Assembly (NCBI GenBank): GCA_028564925.1
Contig: CM053030.1
Span: 379,313,833-379,377,832, forward strand
Direction: 5' to 3'
Length of the DNA stretch: 64,000 nt
Source: Lithobates sylvaticus
Lineage: Eukaryota > Chordata > Amphibia > Anura > Ranidae
Position numbers and translations under genes: made by a program. Positions 44,801-54,299 of this stretch are shown one piece after another (position 1 is the stretch's first letter; each line of letters starts with the position of its first letter). Under the pieces are notes generated by a model. The model ran no database searches and was not told where the DNA came from. It was given only the letters and a program-made list of their open reading frames with translations.

Positions 44801-47800
44801 ATGTGTGCTGCTCTGCCAATGATCATGCCAACTGTTGTTGCTGCCAAAGCAGCAATCTTGCTGGAAGAAGAAAATCGTAGAAGGATGCGGAGAAGAAAAA
44901 GATACTGGGTTCATCCCATCATTGCAAATCGAGAAGAAAGAGGCCAGTTCATGATATTGTATGTGCACCTCCGTGGGCATGAAGGGAAATTTTTCAATTT
45001 CACCCGCATGTCAATTAGTAGGTGAGTACTGTTTCTGCCAAACCATACTTAATTTGTAGCCATAGATGTATAGTGTGTTTTATATTTGCAAGACCCAAGT
45101 CCATCCAGTCTAACCTATGTGTGATTATATTATGTTCAGATTATTGTAACTAATAAGCCTTGTCCCCCCCCCCCCCCCCCCCCCCAAAATACCAACTGTA
45201 CATTATTTCAGCATGCAACCTTAAGGGCACTAAATTATCCTCACCTTGCACCCCCCTCCTGGTGTAAGCCAGGTCATATTTCCTTTTTTTTTTTTTTGAT
45301 GTTTTACCCCCCAAATACCTTGGCCCAAAATTGCTAGTGACAAGTGGCTTTGTGGGTGTTGGTGTTGCCACGCAGCTTTGTTTAGCATTTTTGGCTCAGA
45401 CAATTGTTACTGTTAATTTAAAAGGCCAGTGGCTTCTTCTTTGTTGAAATGAGGACCCATATGCCTTTTTTTTGTTCCTGTCACTTATTTAGCCATAATT
45501 AGATTGGAACTAAGGATGCCTGCCTTGTTACCCTAAATAATGTCCTTAACCACTTACCTTACTTTTTTTTTTTACAGTATGCCCCAATGTTTTTCCCACA
45601 TGTATTTATGATGTTTTTTTTTTTTTTTTACTCAGTTTTGACGAATTGCTGGGCTTAATCTCCCCTCGCTTGCAGCGTCAGAACACGAGCTTCAGACCAA
45701 GTATCCAGCCTGCTGAAAGATTATTGATCACATTAAGGTAATTATCATCACTCATGTCATTTATCATTCGTTATATTGACCATGTTTTTAGTATTTTTTA
45801 TGTTTTTTAACCTGGGTATTTTTAAAAATATGACGGCACAAAAAATGTAGGAATAATTATTTATTCACGTATCATAAAATATGATAAAAATATAAACTTT
45901 ACCCATGTATAAAACATAAATTAACTCTGCAATAACTTAAAAACAAAAAACTTGCCTGTCAAGTAGGCCTCTTCCCTGTTTTATCAAAATATGTCATGTT
46001 GGTCCCTAACCATGAACAGACCTCATCACAGATTCTGATATGTTTTTTGGAAAGGGGCCTCATAGGAGTATTGAGTTGCGGAAGCTGGGTCATCACTGGC
46101 AGTGTGGGGAGCAGGCCTAGCCTCCCCATGTTGACTTTGCCCATACATACCCTGAGTTTGGGGGGGGCCCTAATTGAAGGAAGTGGGGATGGGATGGGAT
46201 AGGGAAGGTTACTGTGTGGCCCTTCATATCTGGAGATTGGCCTGTCATAACTTGAGGGATATGATGGTGGATTATAGGGGTAAGGATGGTGTTGCTGCTC
46301 AGGGTAGTGCGGGTATCTTGGGTAGTGATGGGGAGGTCTTGGTTGGGGCACATTTGGGTATTTAAATGCAGCTTCCTCCTGTGGCTGGGAGAAGGAGTGC
46401 AGCATTTTTTCTATATTTTTTCGCATTTCATAGTACCGCTCTGGGGGTATCTTTTTAATTAGTGGTACAAAACTGAGCGCCAGGATTGTATCGGGACATA
46501 AAAATGCATCCACCTTTCCGGTCATGTTTTTTAACATGTCTAATAAGCGCTCACTTAGGTCAGGTTGGGATAGTGCTGGGCGCCTCCGTGGCACTTTGCC
46601 AGGCTGATCAATTTGTGCAGGAGCAGAGGATGGCCCAGGAACAGCCTCCTCTGCCCCTGAACATTGTTCTTCTGGCTGAGTTTCCCAGAGACTGGAAGAT
46701 GTTTGGATTAGTGCTAAATCCTCTGTGTCTTCTGGAATATCAATGGGTGCTTCCTCCTCTGTTTGTTGTTCTTGTTCTTCCTCCAAAACATCTTGCTCCT
46801 CCCAACTAGATTCTGTCCTGTTTTATATTGTAAAAATTTTAAAAATTAACTCGGCATATTGATGATTACCAGATTGTGCGTTACATAGATGATGTAAATG
46901 AAATCTTACTCCCTCATCTCCACAATGGGTTGTAGAAAATCCAAGTCCCTGGCATACATATAGGGTACCCTAGGCGCTGCCCCCGAGCCACTCCTTGTTT
47001 CTCTGAGGTGCCTCATATATTTTCTGTAAGCATCACGTATGCTACGCCATCTTGTCTGTAAGTAGCGCACTGAAAAATAAAGAACAACATAATGATTTGC
47101 TTTATTTTTTGTCATTTTAGGTACTTAGCAACAGGGAATTCCTTTGGAAGTTTGCACTATGAATTCAAGGTTGGAAAATCAACGATTAGTGGCATTGTTC
47201 ATGCTACCTGCCTAGTCATATGGGAAGAACTGAAGGACATTGTTATGAAGAAGCCCAAACCAGAAGAATGGCTGATGATAGCGGACCTGGGAGAGATGCA
47301 ACTTCCCCAACTGTCTTGGAGCCATTGATGGCAAACATGTACGCATCCTCAAGCCTCCAGCTAGTGGGAGCCAATTTTTTAATTATAAAAAATATTTTTT
47401 GTTGGTATTAATGGCAGTGGCAGACGCAAATTATAAATTTATTTATGTTCATGTAGGTTCTTATGGCAGCAGCTCAGATTCTAGTGTATTCTCACATTCC
47501 TCATTTGGCCGCATGCTGCGTGACAATACACTAGACTTGCCCAATAATTCTGCCCTGCCAGGGACTACAGAGCCTCTCCTCCCACATGTATTTGTCGGAG
47601 ATGAAGCTTTCGCACTGTCCCAGAACATGCTCAGGCCTTATTCAAGTCGCTCTCTGACAACTGAAAAAAGAGTGTTCAGTTATAGGCTGACTAGGGCATG
47701 CAGAGTAGTAGAATGTACATTTGGAATTCTTTGCAATAAGTGGAGATTCCTGCATACCTCTATTAACCTCAGTATTGATCATGCGATCAGTGCGATTAAA

Positions 47801-47995
47801 GCTGCCTGTGCCCTGCACAACTATGTGCGTGAAAGAGATGGGTTTCTTTTTGAAGATTCCCTGACCCATAACATGGAGGCAGCACATTGCAATATTCCTA
47901 GGGGCAGCACTACTGGTACACTTATTAGAGAAGAATTTAAGAATTTTTTTTTTGTCACCAGCTGGGGAGGTGCCTTGGCAGATGAATTCTATTGA
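44801..47995 (+). CDS. Harbinger (HARBI1-like) transposase, three exons
   Basis: DDE-type nuclease that cuts and pastes the element. Exons read from splice signals and frame: 44801-45021 (ends AG|GTGAGT), 45636-45737 (ACTCAG| ... AG|GTAATT) and 47121-47995 (TTTTAG| ...). Both junctions preserve phase 2, giving SISSFDELLGLISP and LLITLRYLATG across the joins. Features: MRRRKRYWVHPI N-terminus, helix-turn-helix-like GKSTISGIVHATC, FPNCLGAIDGKHVRI (Asp 1), FVGDEAFALS (Asp 2) and RVVECTFGILCNKWRF (Glu), then LHNYVRERDG. About 398 residues, usual for the family. One odd feature: a one-base frame change near 47,287, just before the first catalytic Asp. All catalytic residues remain. AATAAA signals follow at about 48,000 and 48,095. 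Start chosen at the first ATG in frame. Confidence 0.9.
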
Positions 47996-48572
47996 CTAAA
48001 AATAAATATGTATTTTTTTTGCTGGATGTAAATGCATGATAATATAATGCTAAGTGTGCTGTATGAAAAGTGTTGTATGTAATTTTGGCTATGAAAAATA
48101 AAACTTTTTTATCTCACATTTGTGGTGTATGTCATATTACTGACCTTAGAAATTATAAGAATATGCATTTATTTAGGGACTCAACCATCCCTAGATAAAG
48201 CTGTTATGTGCACAATGTTTACAGCATGTGGCCTGGTACAGATTTGGGGGTGACCACATGCTGTTTGTTAAAATCTAATAAATTAAATTAATGTACACCA
48301 TCTAAAAAATACAGAACAGCATATACAGGTAGTAAAAGGTAATTAAAAAACTTACATTTGTCAGCCTGAACTTGGGAAGAGCACCTGTTCCACTCTGGCA
48401 AAAGGTCTCTGCCAATGTCCTGCCATGCACGTTTTTTGGCAACGTTGTCCTTATATTTAGGATGCCGGGTGTCATAAATCATGGGTTTCTCCCTCACAAG
48501 TCTGATCAACTCCTCACAATCCACAGATTCTTTCTCCTTTGATGATGATGCTTTTCGTCCTCTTTTGGACAT
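45959..48572 (-). CDS. MADF-BESS DNA-binding partner of the Harbinger transposase
   Basis: Three minus-strand exons: 48572-48356 (ends AAAT|GTAAGT), 47069-46910 (TTTTTCAG| ... GA|GTAAGA) and 46817-45959 (AAAACAG| ... TGA). Phases 1 and 2 match exactly, giving an open frame of 411 residues. Starts MSKRGRKASSSKEKESVDCE. The MADF domain spans exons 1-2 (LIRLVREKPMIYDTRHPKYK, RAWQDIGRDL, then RYLQTRWRSIRDAYRKYMR across the first junction). An acidic linker follows, then a BESS-type motif (LSFVPLIKKIPPERYYEMRK) near residues 225-245, then a Pro/Tyr/His-rich tail. In this family the MADF protein binds subterminal DNA and BESS mediates protein contacts. A minus-sense AATAAA lies near 45,870. No lesion is seen, so it may still be translatable. 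Confidence 0.88.
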
Positions 48573-48887
48573 GCTGGTTCCATTCCGGATTTCAAAACAC
48601 ACAGGGGAGGAACAGGAAGAAGGGGAGGTGTTGGAGTGGCACGAATTCCTGTTCAGGACGCAAGCCAGATGCGAATCAGATGCGTGCCCATAGAAGATAA
48701 TGGGCCTGAATTCGCACCTGATCTGTCCCGCAACGCACCAAAGACGGTTGCGTTTTTTCGTCAATTCGCATTGCGCATGCACCGGACATGTGTGAACGTG
48801 CCCCATTGAAAACAATGGGTTTTCAAATGTCCTGCGAATTCGCAGTATTTTGCCCCGCTGCGAATTCGCTATAGTGTGAACCCAGGC

Positions 48888-49119
48888 TTTAATGATCAAA
48901 GTATTAAAATCAACAATGGTTGCTCTCACATGTTTTATATACTAAAAGTGCCTTCTTGCTGAAGTTTTAGAAGCGCACAAATTATGGCCAGTGATTGCTG
49001 GTGCTTTCTCAGCAGTGAGAGATTCAAACTTCATGCTGAGCAACCACTGGACATCATAGGTCACGATGTGAGTAATTCTAGAACTTCATGAAATACAAAA
49101 TATGTGAGTGCAACTATTG
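48888..49119. other. Flank between Harbinger and the next MITE
   Basis: AT-rich, no gene or clear repeat seen. Confidence 0.5.
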
Positions 49120-49362
49120 TTAAAGCGGTTCTGCACACATTTCATTTAGTAAATCTCTTTGCCTTCCAAATCAGGCAAAGAGTACTAAATGAAGTGTGTT
49201 TTTTTTTTTTCCACTTACCTTGTAATCGCTGACTTCCTTTCCTCTGTCTCTGCGGCGGTGGGCGGGTCTCTGCGTCGATCGTCGTCACACACTGTCATCT
49301 CACACTGTCTCCTGGGATCTGGTGTCATTGATCCCAGGAGTCAGTGCGGACATCTTCCGAAA

Positions 49363-49464
49363 TCTCGCGAGATTTCGGCCACATCTTCAGAAATCTCGCG
49401 AGATTTCGGACACATCTTCCAAAATCTCGCGAGATGTCGGCAGATGTGCCGACATCTCGCGAGA
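49363..49464. promoter_or_regulatory. Cluster of four TCTCGCGAGA palindromes
   Basis: The exact 10-bp palindrome TCTCGCGAGA occurs at 49363-49372, 49394-49403, 49425-49434 and 49455-49464, spaced 30-31 bp, about three helical turns. This is the vertebrate CGCG promoter element bound by BANP (established). The repeat unit is about 31 bp (GAAATCTCGCGAGATTTCGG plus ACACATCTTCC), so it arose by tandem duplication. The last copy is inverted relative to the first three. Whether it drives transcription here is inference. Confidence 0.8.
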
Positions 49465-49694
49465 TTTCGGAGAACGTGAGCTGCACTTTGCCGTTACTGC
49501 GCACACGCGAGCTCGGCGCAGTAACGGCGGTGCATGCTGGGCCATCTAAAGTGCCTGTGGGGTTTCACATGCCCACAGGCAAGATGGCCCCCAGCAGGAA
49601 AGAGTTATATAAATTATTTTATAGGAGGAAAACCGGCCGCAATCAATTATGAAGATGGAACACGTTAGTCCCCCAATTTACCTCCTAATCCTTA

Positions 49695-50137
49695 GGCCCC
49701 TTTCACACCTAAGCGTTTTTCATGCGGTGCAGCGCTAAAAATAGCGCCTGTTCACCGCATGAAAAAATCCTGCCCCTTTAACTCCAGTGTGAAAGCCGGC
49801 GGGCTTTCACACTGGAGCGGTGCGCTAGCAGGATGACAAAAAAAGTCCTGCTAGCAGCATCTTTGGAGCGGGATAGGAGCGGTGTGTTCACCGCTCCTAT
49901 ACCGCTCCTTCCCATTGAATAGAATGGGACACTGCGGTAAAACCGCGGCAATACCGCCGCAAAGCGCCGCTACGGCGGCGCTCTGCGGGGGGTGTTTAAC
50001 CCCTTTTCGGCCGCTCGCGGGGGTTAAAACCGCACCGCGAGCGGCTGAATACCGCGGTTAAAACGACGGTAAAGCAGCGCTAAATATAGCGCTGCTTTAC
50101 CGTCACAGCGGCTCCCCGCCCCAGTGTGAAAGGGGCC
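49695..50137. mobile_element. 443-bp Harbinger-type MITE nested in the TTAA-ended MITE
   Basis: Ends GGCCCCTTTCACAC...GTGTGAAAGGGGCC, flanked by TTA on both sides (49692-49694, 50138-50140). The interior is a string of short palindromes (CACACTGGAG, GGAGCGGT/ACCGCTCC, CAGCGCTAAATATAGCGCTG). GC-rich, non-coding. Confidence 0.92.
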
Positions 50138-50190
50138 TTAGCATTGTATTCCAAAAAAAAAAAACAACACACAGTGCAGAACCGCTTTAA

Positions 50191-51289
50191 TTTTAATACG
50201 TTGATCATTAAAGGTTTAAATGTTCAAGGTGTGTGCTTCCCTGGTTTTCTCTTGTTTTTTAGCTTGTTTCAGGGCTATCACCCTTATCAGTAAAGTCCTT
50301 CATCATTTGGTTATTCACTGCCTTGGAACACTTAATAAACATATGCTTATGCCACATGAATGGATCACCAAGTAGTGAAGAAAAGATAAAGATGTCAGCC
50401 CCAGAGCATGCGCCTTTAGAAACAAATCAGTAGTGGTATCTCATATAGTCTATCTTGACTGGTTCCCTTAATGCTTTATTTTTAAATGTTTTAAGTTGGG
50501 ATAGAAGACTGGGAGCATAAGGAATATTTGTGGAATGCAGACTGAAAAATTATAAACTCAACAAGGAGATAATATTACATTTTCAAAAAAAAAACGTCAT
50601 CTATTGCACAACAAAAAATATAAAATACAGTTAGAATTCCTGTATAAAATAAAGTACATTTAACACTATTAGCAATACACTTCACATTCACAGATGCATT
50701 TAACCATCCATCTATTTTTGTGTGTTTCCGAGAAAACATTACTTTTCAGCAGCTAGGTCAATATCAATAAAACTACATTACTTTTTTTTCTACTTTTCTC
50801 TCAACAGAGATTTTCGTATCTTCCACATAGCTTTTATTGTTAACATTTTCAAACAATGTAGGACAAGGTATGTTTGCCTAAAATTCTTCTTTATATATAT
50901 TTTATATACTTTTCAGAGAAATAAGAAATGAAATCTTGCACAAAAGGTTATTCTAAATCCTTGCTCTATATTAAAGCAGTCTTAAGAGACCATAGCTTAT
51001 CATATTCCATACAGTGAAAACAAACCATACGCTTATGAAATTCATTTCAAAGTCATAAGTCATATCATGAAACTTGGATCTCATCATGAGAGTTTACTGA
51101 AAAAACAGGCCCAAGCTAGTAGAATTACAGTCATGGTGTTGGGCTGCTAAGTCTGAGGGTATTACAAGTACACTCATGAAAACTTATAAAATTGCATTAG
51201 TCTGGTCTTGACAAAATTAGCTTTCCAGTGGAAGAGTTGGACTGTTTTTAGGTCTCCAGCAAGGTAGTGCTTGACATGGGACTTACCCT
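50191..51289. other. No gene; AT-rich sequence
   Basis: No repeats with clear ends and no credible coding frame; T- and A-rich stretches around 50600-50960. Possibly unique sequence. Confidence 0.5.
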
Positions 51290-51292
51290 TTA

Positions 51293-53044
51293 GCCTGGGT
51301 TCACACTATTGCGAATTTGCAGCGGTGGAAAACACTGCGAATTCGCAGGACATTTCAAAACCCATTGTTTTCAATGAGGCATGTTCACATATGTCTGGTG
51401 CATGCGCACTGCGCATTGCAGAAAAACGGCCACCGACTTTGGTGCGGTGCGGGGCGGATCAGGTGCAAATTCAGGCCCATTATCTTCTATGGGCACGCAT
51501 CTGATTCGCACCTGACTTGCGTCGTGAACAAAAATTCGCAAGTCATTGTACTACCTCTGAGGGGGAAGTCCACGCCCAATTTTTCTGCCGGTGAGGGACT
51601 TATCGGAATCCGGGAGCCCCCTTTAATAAGGGGGCCCCCAGATCCCGGCCCCCAACCCTATGTGAATGAGTATGGGGTACGATGTACCCCTACCCATTCA
51701 CCTAAGGTGTAAAAGTGTCAATAAAAAAACACACACAATTTTTAAAAATATTTTATTGCATTGCTCTGGGGGTCTTCTTCCGTCTTGGGGGGGTCTTCTC
51801 GCCGGACTCCTCCGCTCTCTTCTGCTCTTTTACCTAGCTCTTTCACGAGCGGAGAAGCCCGGCTTCCTTCTTTGTCGCCGCCGTCGTCTGGGGGTCTCGT
51901 TCCACCTTCGGGGGTCTTCCGGGGTCTTCCGGGGTCTCTTCTGTTCTTGCCGCTGTCGCCGTCTTCTGCGCCGCCGCCTTCTTTTTCTTCTTCTTCTTCT
52001 TAAGATGTTGACTCGTCGCTCTCTCTGGCCGGAATGGCATAGACGCGCTGTGTTGTGACTTATATAGGGACAAGGGGGCAGGGTCACATGCTCATGTCAC
52101 ATGGTGACCCCACCCACATATGATGTCACAGTCCCGGAGAAGAAGAAGAAGGCGACGGCGCAGAAGGCAGCGACAGCAGCAAGAACAGAAGAGACCCCAG
52201 AAGACCCCTGAAGACCCCCGAAGGCGGAACGAGACCCCCAGACGACGGCGGCGGCGACGAAGAAGAAAGCCGGGCTTCTCCGCTCGGTAAAAGAGCAGAA
52301 GAGAGCGGAGGAGTCCGGCGAGAAGACCCTCCAAGACGGAAGAAGACCCCCGGAGCAGTGCAATAAAATATTTAAAAAAATGGTGTGTGTTTTTTTATTG
52401 ACACTTTTACACCTTAGGTGAATGGGTAGGGGTACATCGTACCCCATACTCATTCACATAGGGTGGGGGGCCGGGATCTGGGGGCCCCCTTATTAAAGGT
52501 GGCTCCCGGATTCCGATAAGTCCCTCGCCCGCAGACCCCGACAACCAACGGCCAGGGTTGTCGGGAAGAGGCCCTTGTCCTCATCAACATGGGGACAAGG
52601 TGCTTTGGGGTGGGGGGGCCACAGGGCGCCCCCCTTCCCCAAAGCACCCACCCCCCATGTTGAGGGCATGCGGCCTGGTACAGTTCAGGAGGGGGGGGTG
52701 CTCGCTCGTCCCCACCCCCTTTCCTGACCTGCCAGGCTGCGTGCTCGGATAAGGGTCTGGTATGGATTTTTGGGGGACACCCACGCCGTTTTTTCGGCAT
52801 AGGGGGTTACCCTTAAAATCCATACCAGACCTAAGGGCCTGGTATGCTCCTGGAGGGGGAACCCATGCTGTTTTTTTATAAAAATTTGGCATGGATTTCC
52901 CCCTCAGAAGTACTACAATGATTTGCGAATTTATGTTAGCAGCTGATTCGGACCTAAAATGCGGACACACCGCAGAACAGCCGATGTTTCACTGCGCAGT
53001 CACGCAGGGCCTTCAATTCGCACCGCACTAGTCTGAACCCAGGC
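51293..53044. mobile_element. Non-autonomous Harbinger relative carrying an inverted-repeat cassette
   Basis: Ends GCCTGGGTTCACACTATTGC...CTAGTCTGAACCCAGGC, flanked by TTA (51290-51292 and 53045-53047). Its left 250 bp match, inverted, the right end of the 44535-48887 element, and its right 100 bp match, inverted, that element's left end. So it is the same family in opposite orientation, without the genes. The interior (51560-52540) is a GC-rich inverted repeat with TATA-like and AATAAA signals, followed by a block (52560-52870) also found inverted at 54310-54600. Confidence 0.93.
51560..52540. repeat. GC-rich inverted-repeat cassette, copy 1
   Basis: Left arm about 51600-52070, right arm about 52136-52530. 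Outer arm ends share ATTCACATAGGGTGGGGGGC-type sequence and CGATGTACCCCTACCC; middle arms share GAAGAAGACC and CCGGAGCAGTGCAATAAA. Each arm has AATAAA pointing outward (51752-51757 on minus, 52362-52367 on plus) followed by a GT-rich tract. The left arm keeps a TATA-like CTATATAAG on minus (52059-52067). The right arm lacks the matching centre, so this copy is asymmetric. Purine-rich (GAA)n stretches explain the Arg/Lys-rich and Ser/Leu-rich frames. Confidence 0.85.
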
Positions 53045-53047
53045 TTA

Positions 53048-53206
53048 ATGTTAAAATGTAATCACATCCCTCTAGCACCTCACATGACATACATATTTAA
53101 GCTGTTTGGATGTAAGCACAGATTTTTCTCCAGTTCTGTTGTATAATGCAGGTTAGACCTGAGCCTGTAACTCTCCTTCAACTGTGTCAGTTCACCATAC
53201 ATATAA
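53048..53206. other. Short flank between two elements
   Basis: AT-rich, no gene. Confidence 0.5.
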
Positions 53207-54299
53207 AAGTGGTTGTAAAACCTTTACAACCACTTTTGACTACAGGTAAGCCTAAAATAAGGCTTACCTGTAGCTACCCCAGATATGTCCTAAACCTGCA
53301 CGGTTTATGAGATATTCCCTGTATCAGCATGTTACATAGTTACATAGTTAGATAGGCTGAAAAAAGACACAAGTCCATCCAGTTCAACCATAAAAAAAGA
53401 AATAATAAATTAAAAAAAACAATATCGTACAATCCAATATACCCAATTCTATACCCACAGTTGATCCAGAGGAAAGCAAAAAAAAAAACCCCAGCAGAGC
53501 ATGCTCCAATCTGCTACAGCAGGGGAAAAATCCCTTGCTGATCCCCCAAGAGGCAATCGGATTTTCCCTGGATCAACTTTACCTATAAATGTTAACACCC
53601 AGTTATATTATGTACATTTAGGAAAGTATCCAGGCCTTTCTTAAAGCAATCTACTGAGTTAGCCAGAACCACCTCTAGAGGTAGTTTATTCCACATTTTC
53701 ACAGCTCTTACTGTGAAGAAACCTTTCTGTATTTGGAGATGAAATCTCTTTTCCTCCAGACGTAAAGAGTGCCCCCTTGTCCTCTGTGTTGACCGTAAAG
53801 TGAATAACTCAACACCAAGTTCACTATATGGACCCCTTATATATTTGAACATGTTGATCATATCCCACCTTATTCTCCTCTTCTCAAGATGAATAAATTC
53901 AGTTCCTCTAATCTTTCTTCATAGCTGCAGTTCCTCCATGCCTCTTATCAGTTTGGTTGCCCTTCTCTGCACTTTCTCCAGTCCCCCGATATCCTTTTTG
54001 AGAACTGGTGCCCAAAACTGAACTGCATATTCCAGATGAGGTCTAATGCCGCGTACACACGTGCGGACTTTTGCCGACTTAGTCCAGCGGACAATCCCGC
54101 CGGACTTTCCAGCTGGGTCCGCTGGACTTTCCGAGCGTGTGGACTTGCCCACACACGCACGGACTTCTCCGGCGGATAATCCGCCGGCCAAAAGTCCGCG
54201 GGACTTTTGGAAATGAACGGACTTGCCCACACACGGAGCAGTCCGTTTAGAACGTAACTTCAGGTTACGTAGCTAGCGTAGGCAGTAAATGCCGCCGCG

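Larger units (their letters stand above)
44535..48887. mobile_element. Autonomous-type Harbinger transposon with interlocked genes
   Basis: Terminal repeats GCCTGGGTTCAGACTAG... and ...ATAGTGTGAACCCAGGC. The flanks CAA and TTT do not match, so a target duplication was not recovered. The plus strand encodes a three-exon Harbinger transposase and the minus strand a three-exon MADF-BESS protein, with exons interleaved. Subterminal regions are rich in GCGAATTCGCA-like words, likely binding sites for the partner protein. Both ends are shared with the non-autonomous element 51293-53044. About 4.35 kb, a usual size for autonomous Harbinger elements. Confidence 0.92.
49120..50190. mobile_element. TTAA-ended MITE (outer) with a nested MITE
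   Basis: Ends TTAAAGCGGTTCTGCAC (49120-49136) and its exact inverted copy (50174-50190), both edged by TTAA, as in piggyBac-type elements. The left internal part has the four-copy TCTCGCGAGA cluster and the GCTCGGCGCAGTAACGGC block. The right part is mostly the guest at 49695-50137. No coding capacity. Confidence 0.9.

Noticed and set aside
51830-52334. Arg-rich and Ser/Leu-rich proteins of 76-130 residues
   Set aside because: Most are shadow frames of (GAA)n/(TTC)n and GAC-rich inverted arms; only the recurring M(S/P)LYKSQ frame was kept, at low confidence.
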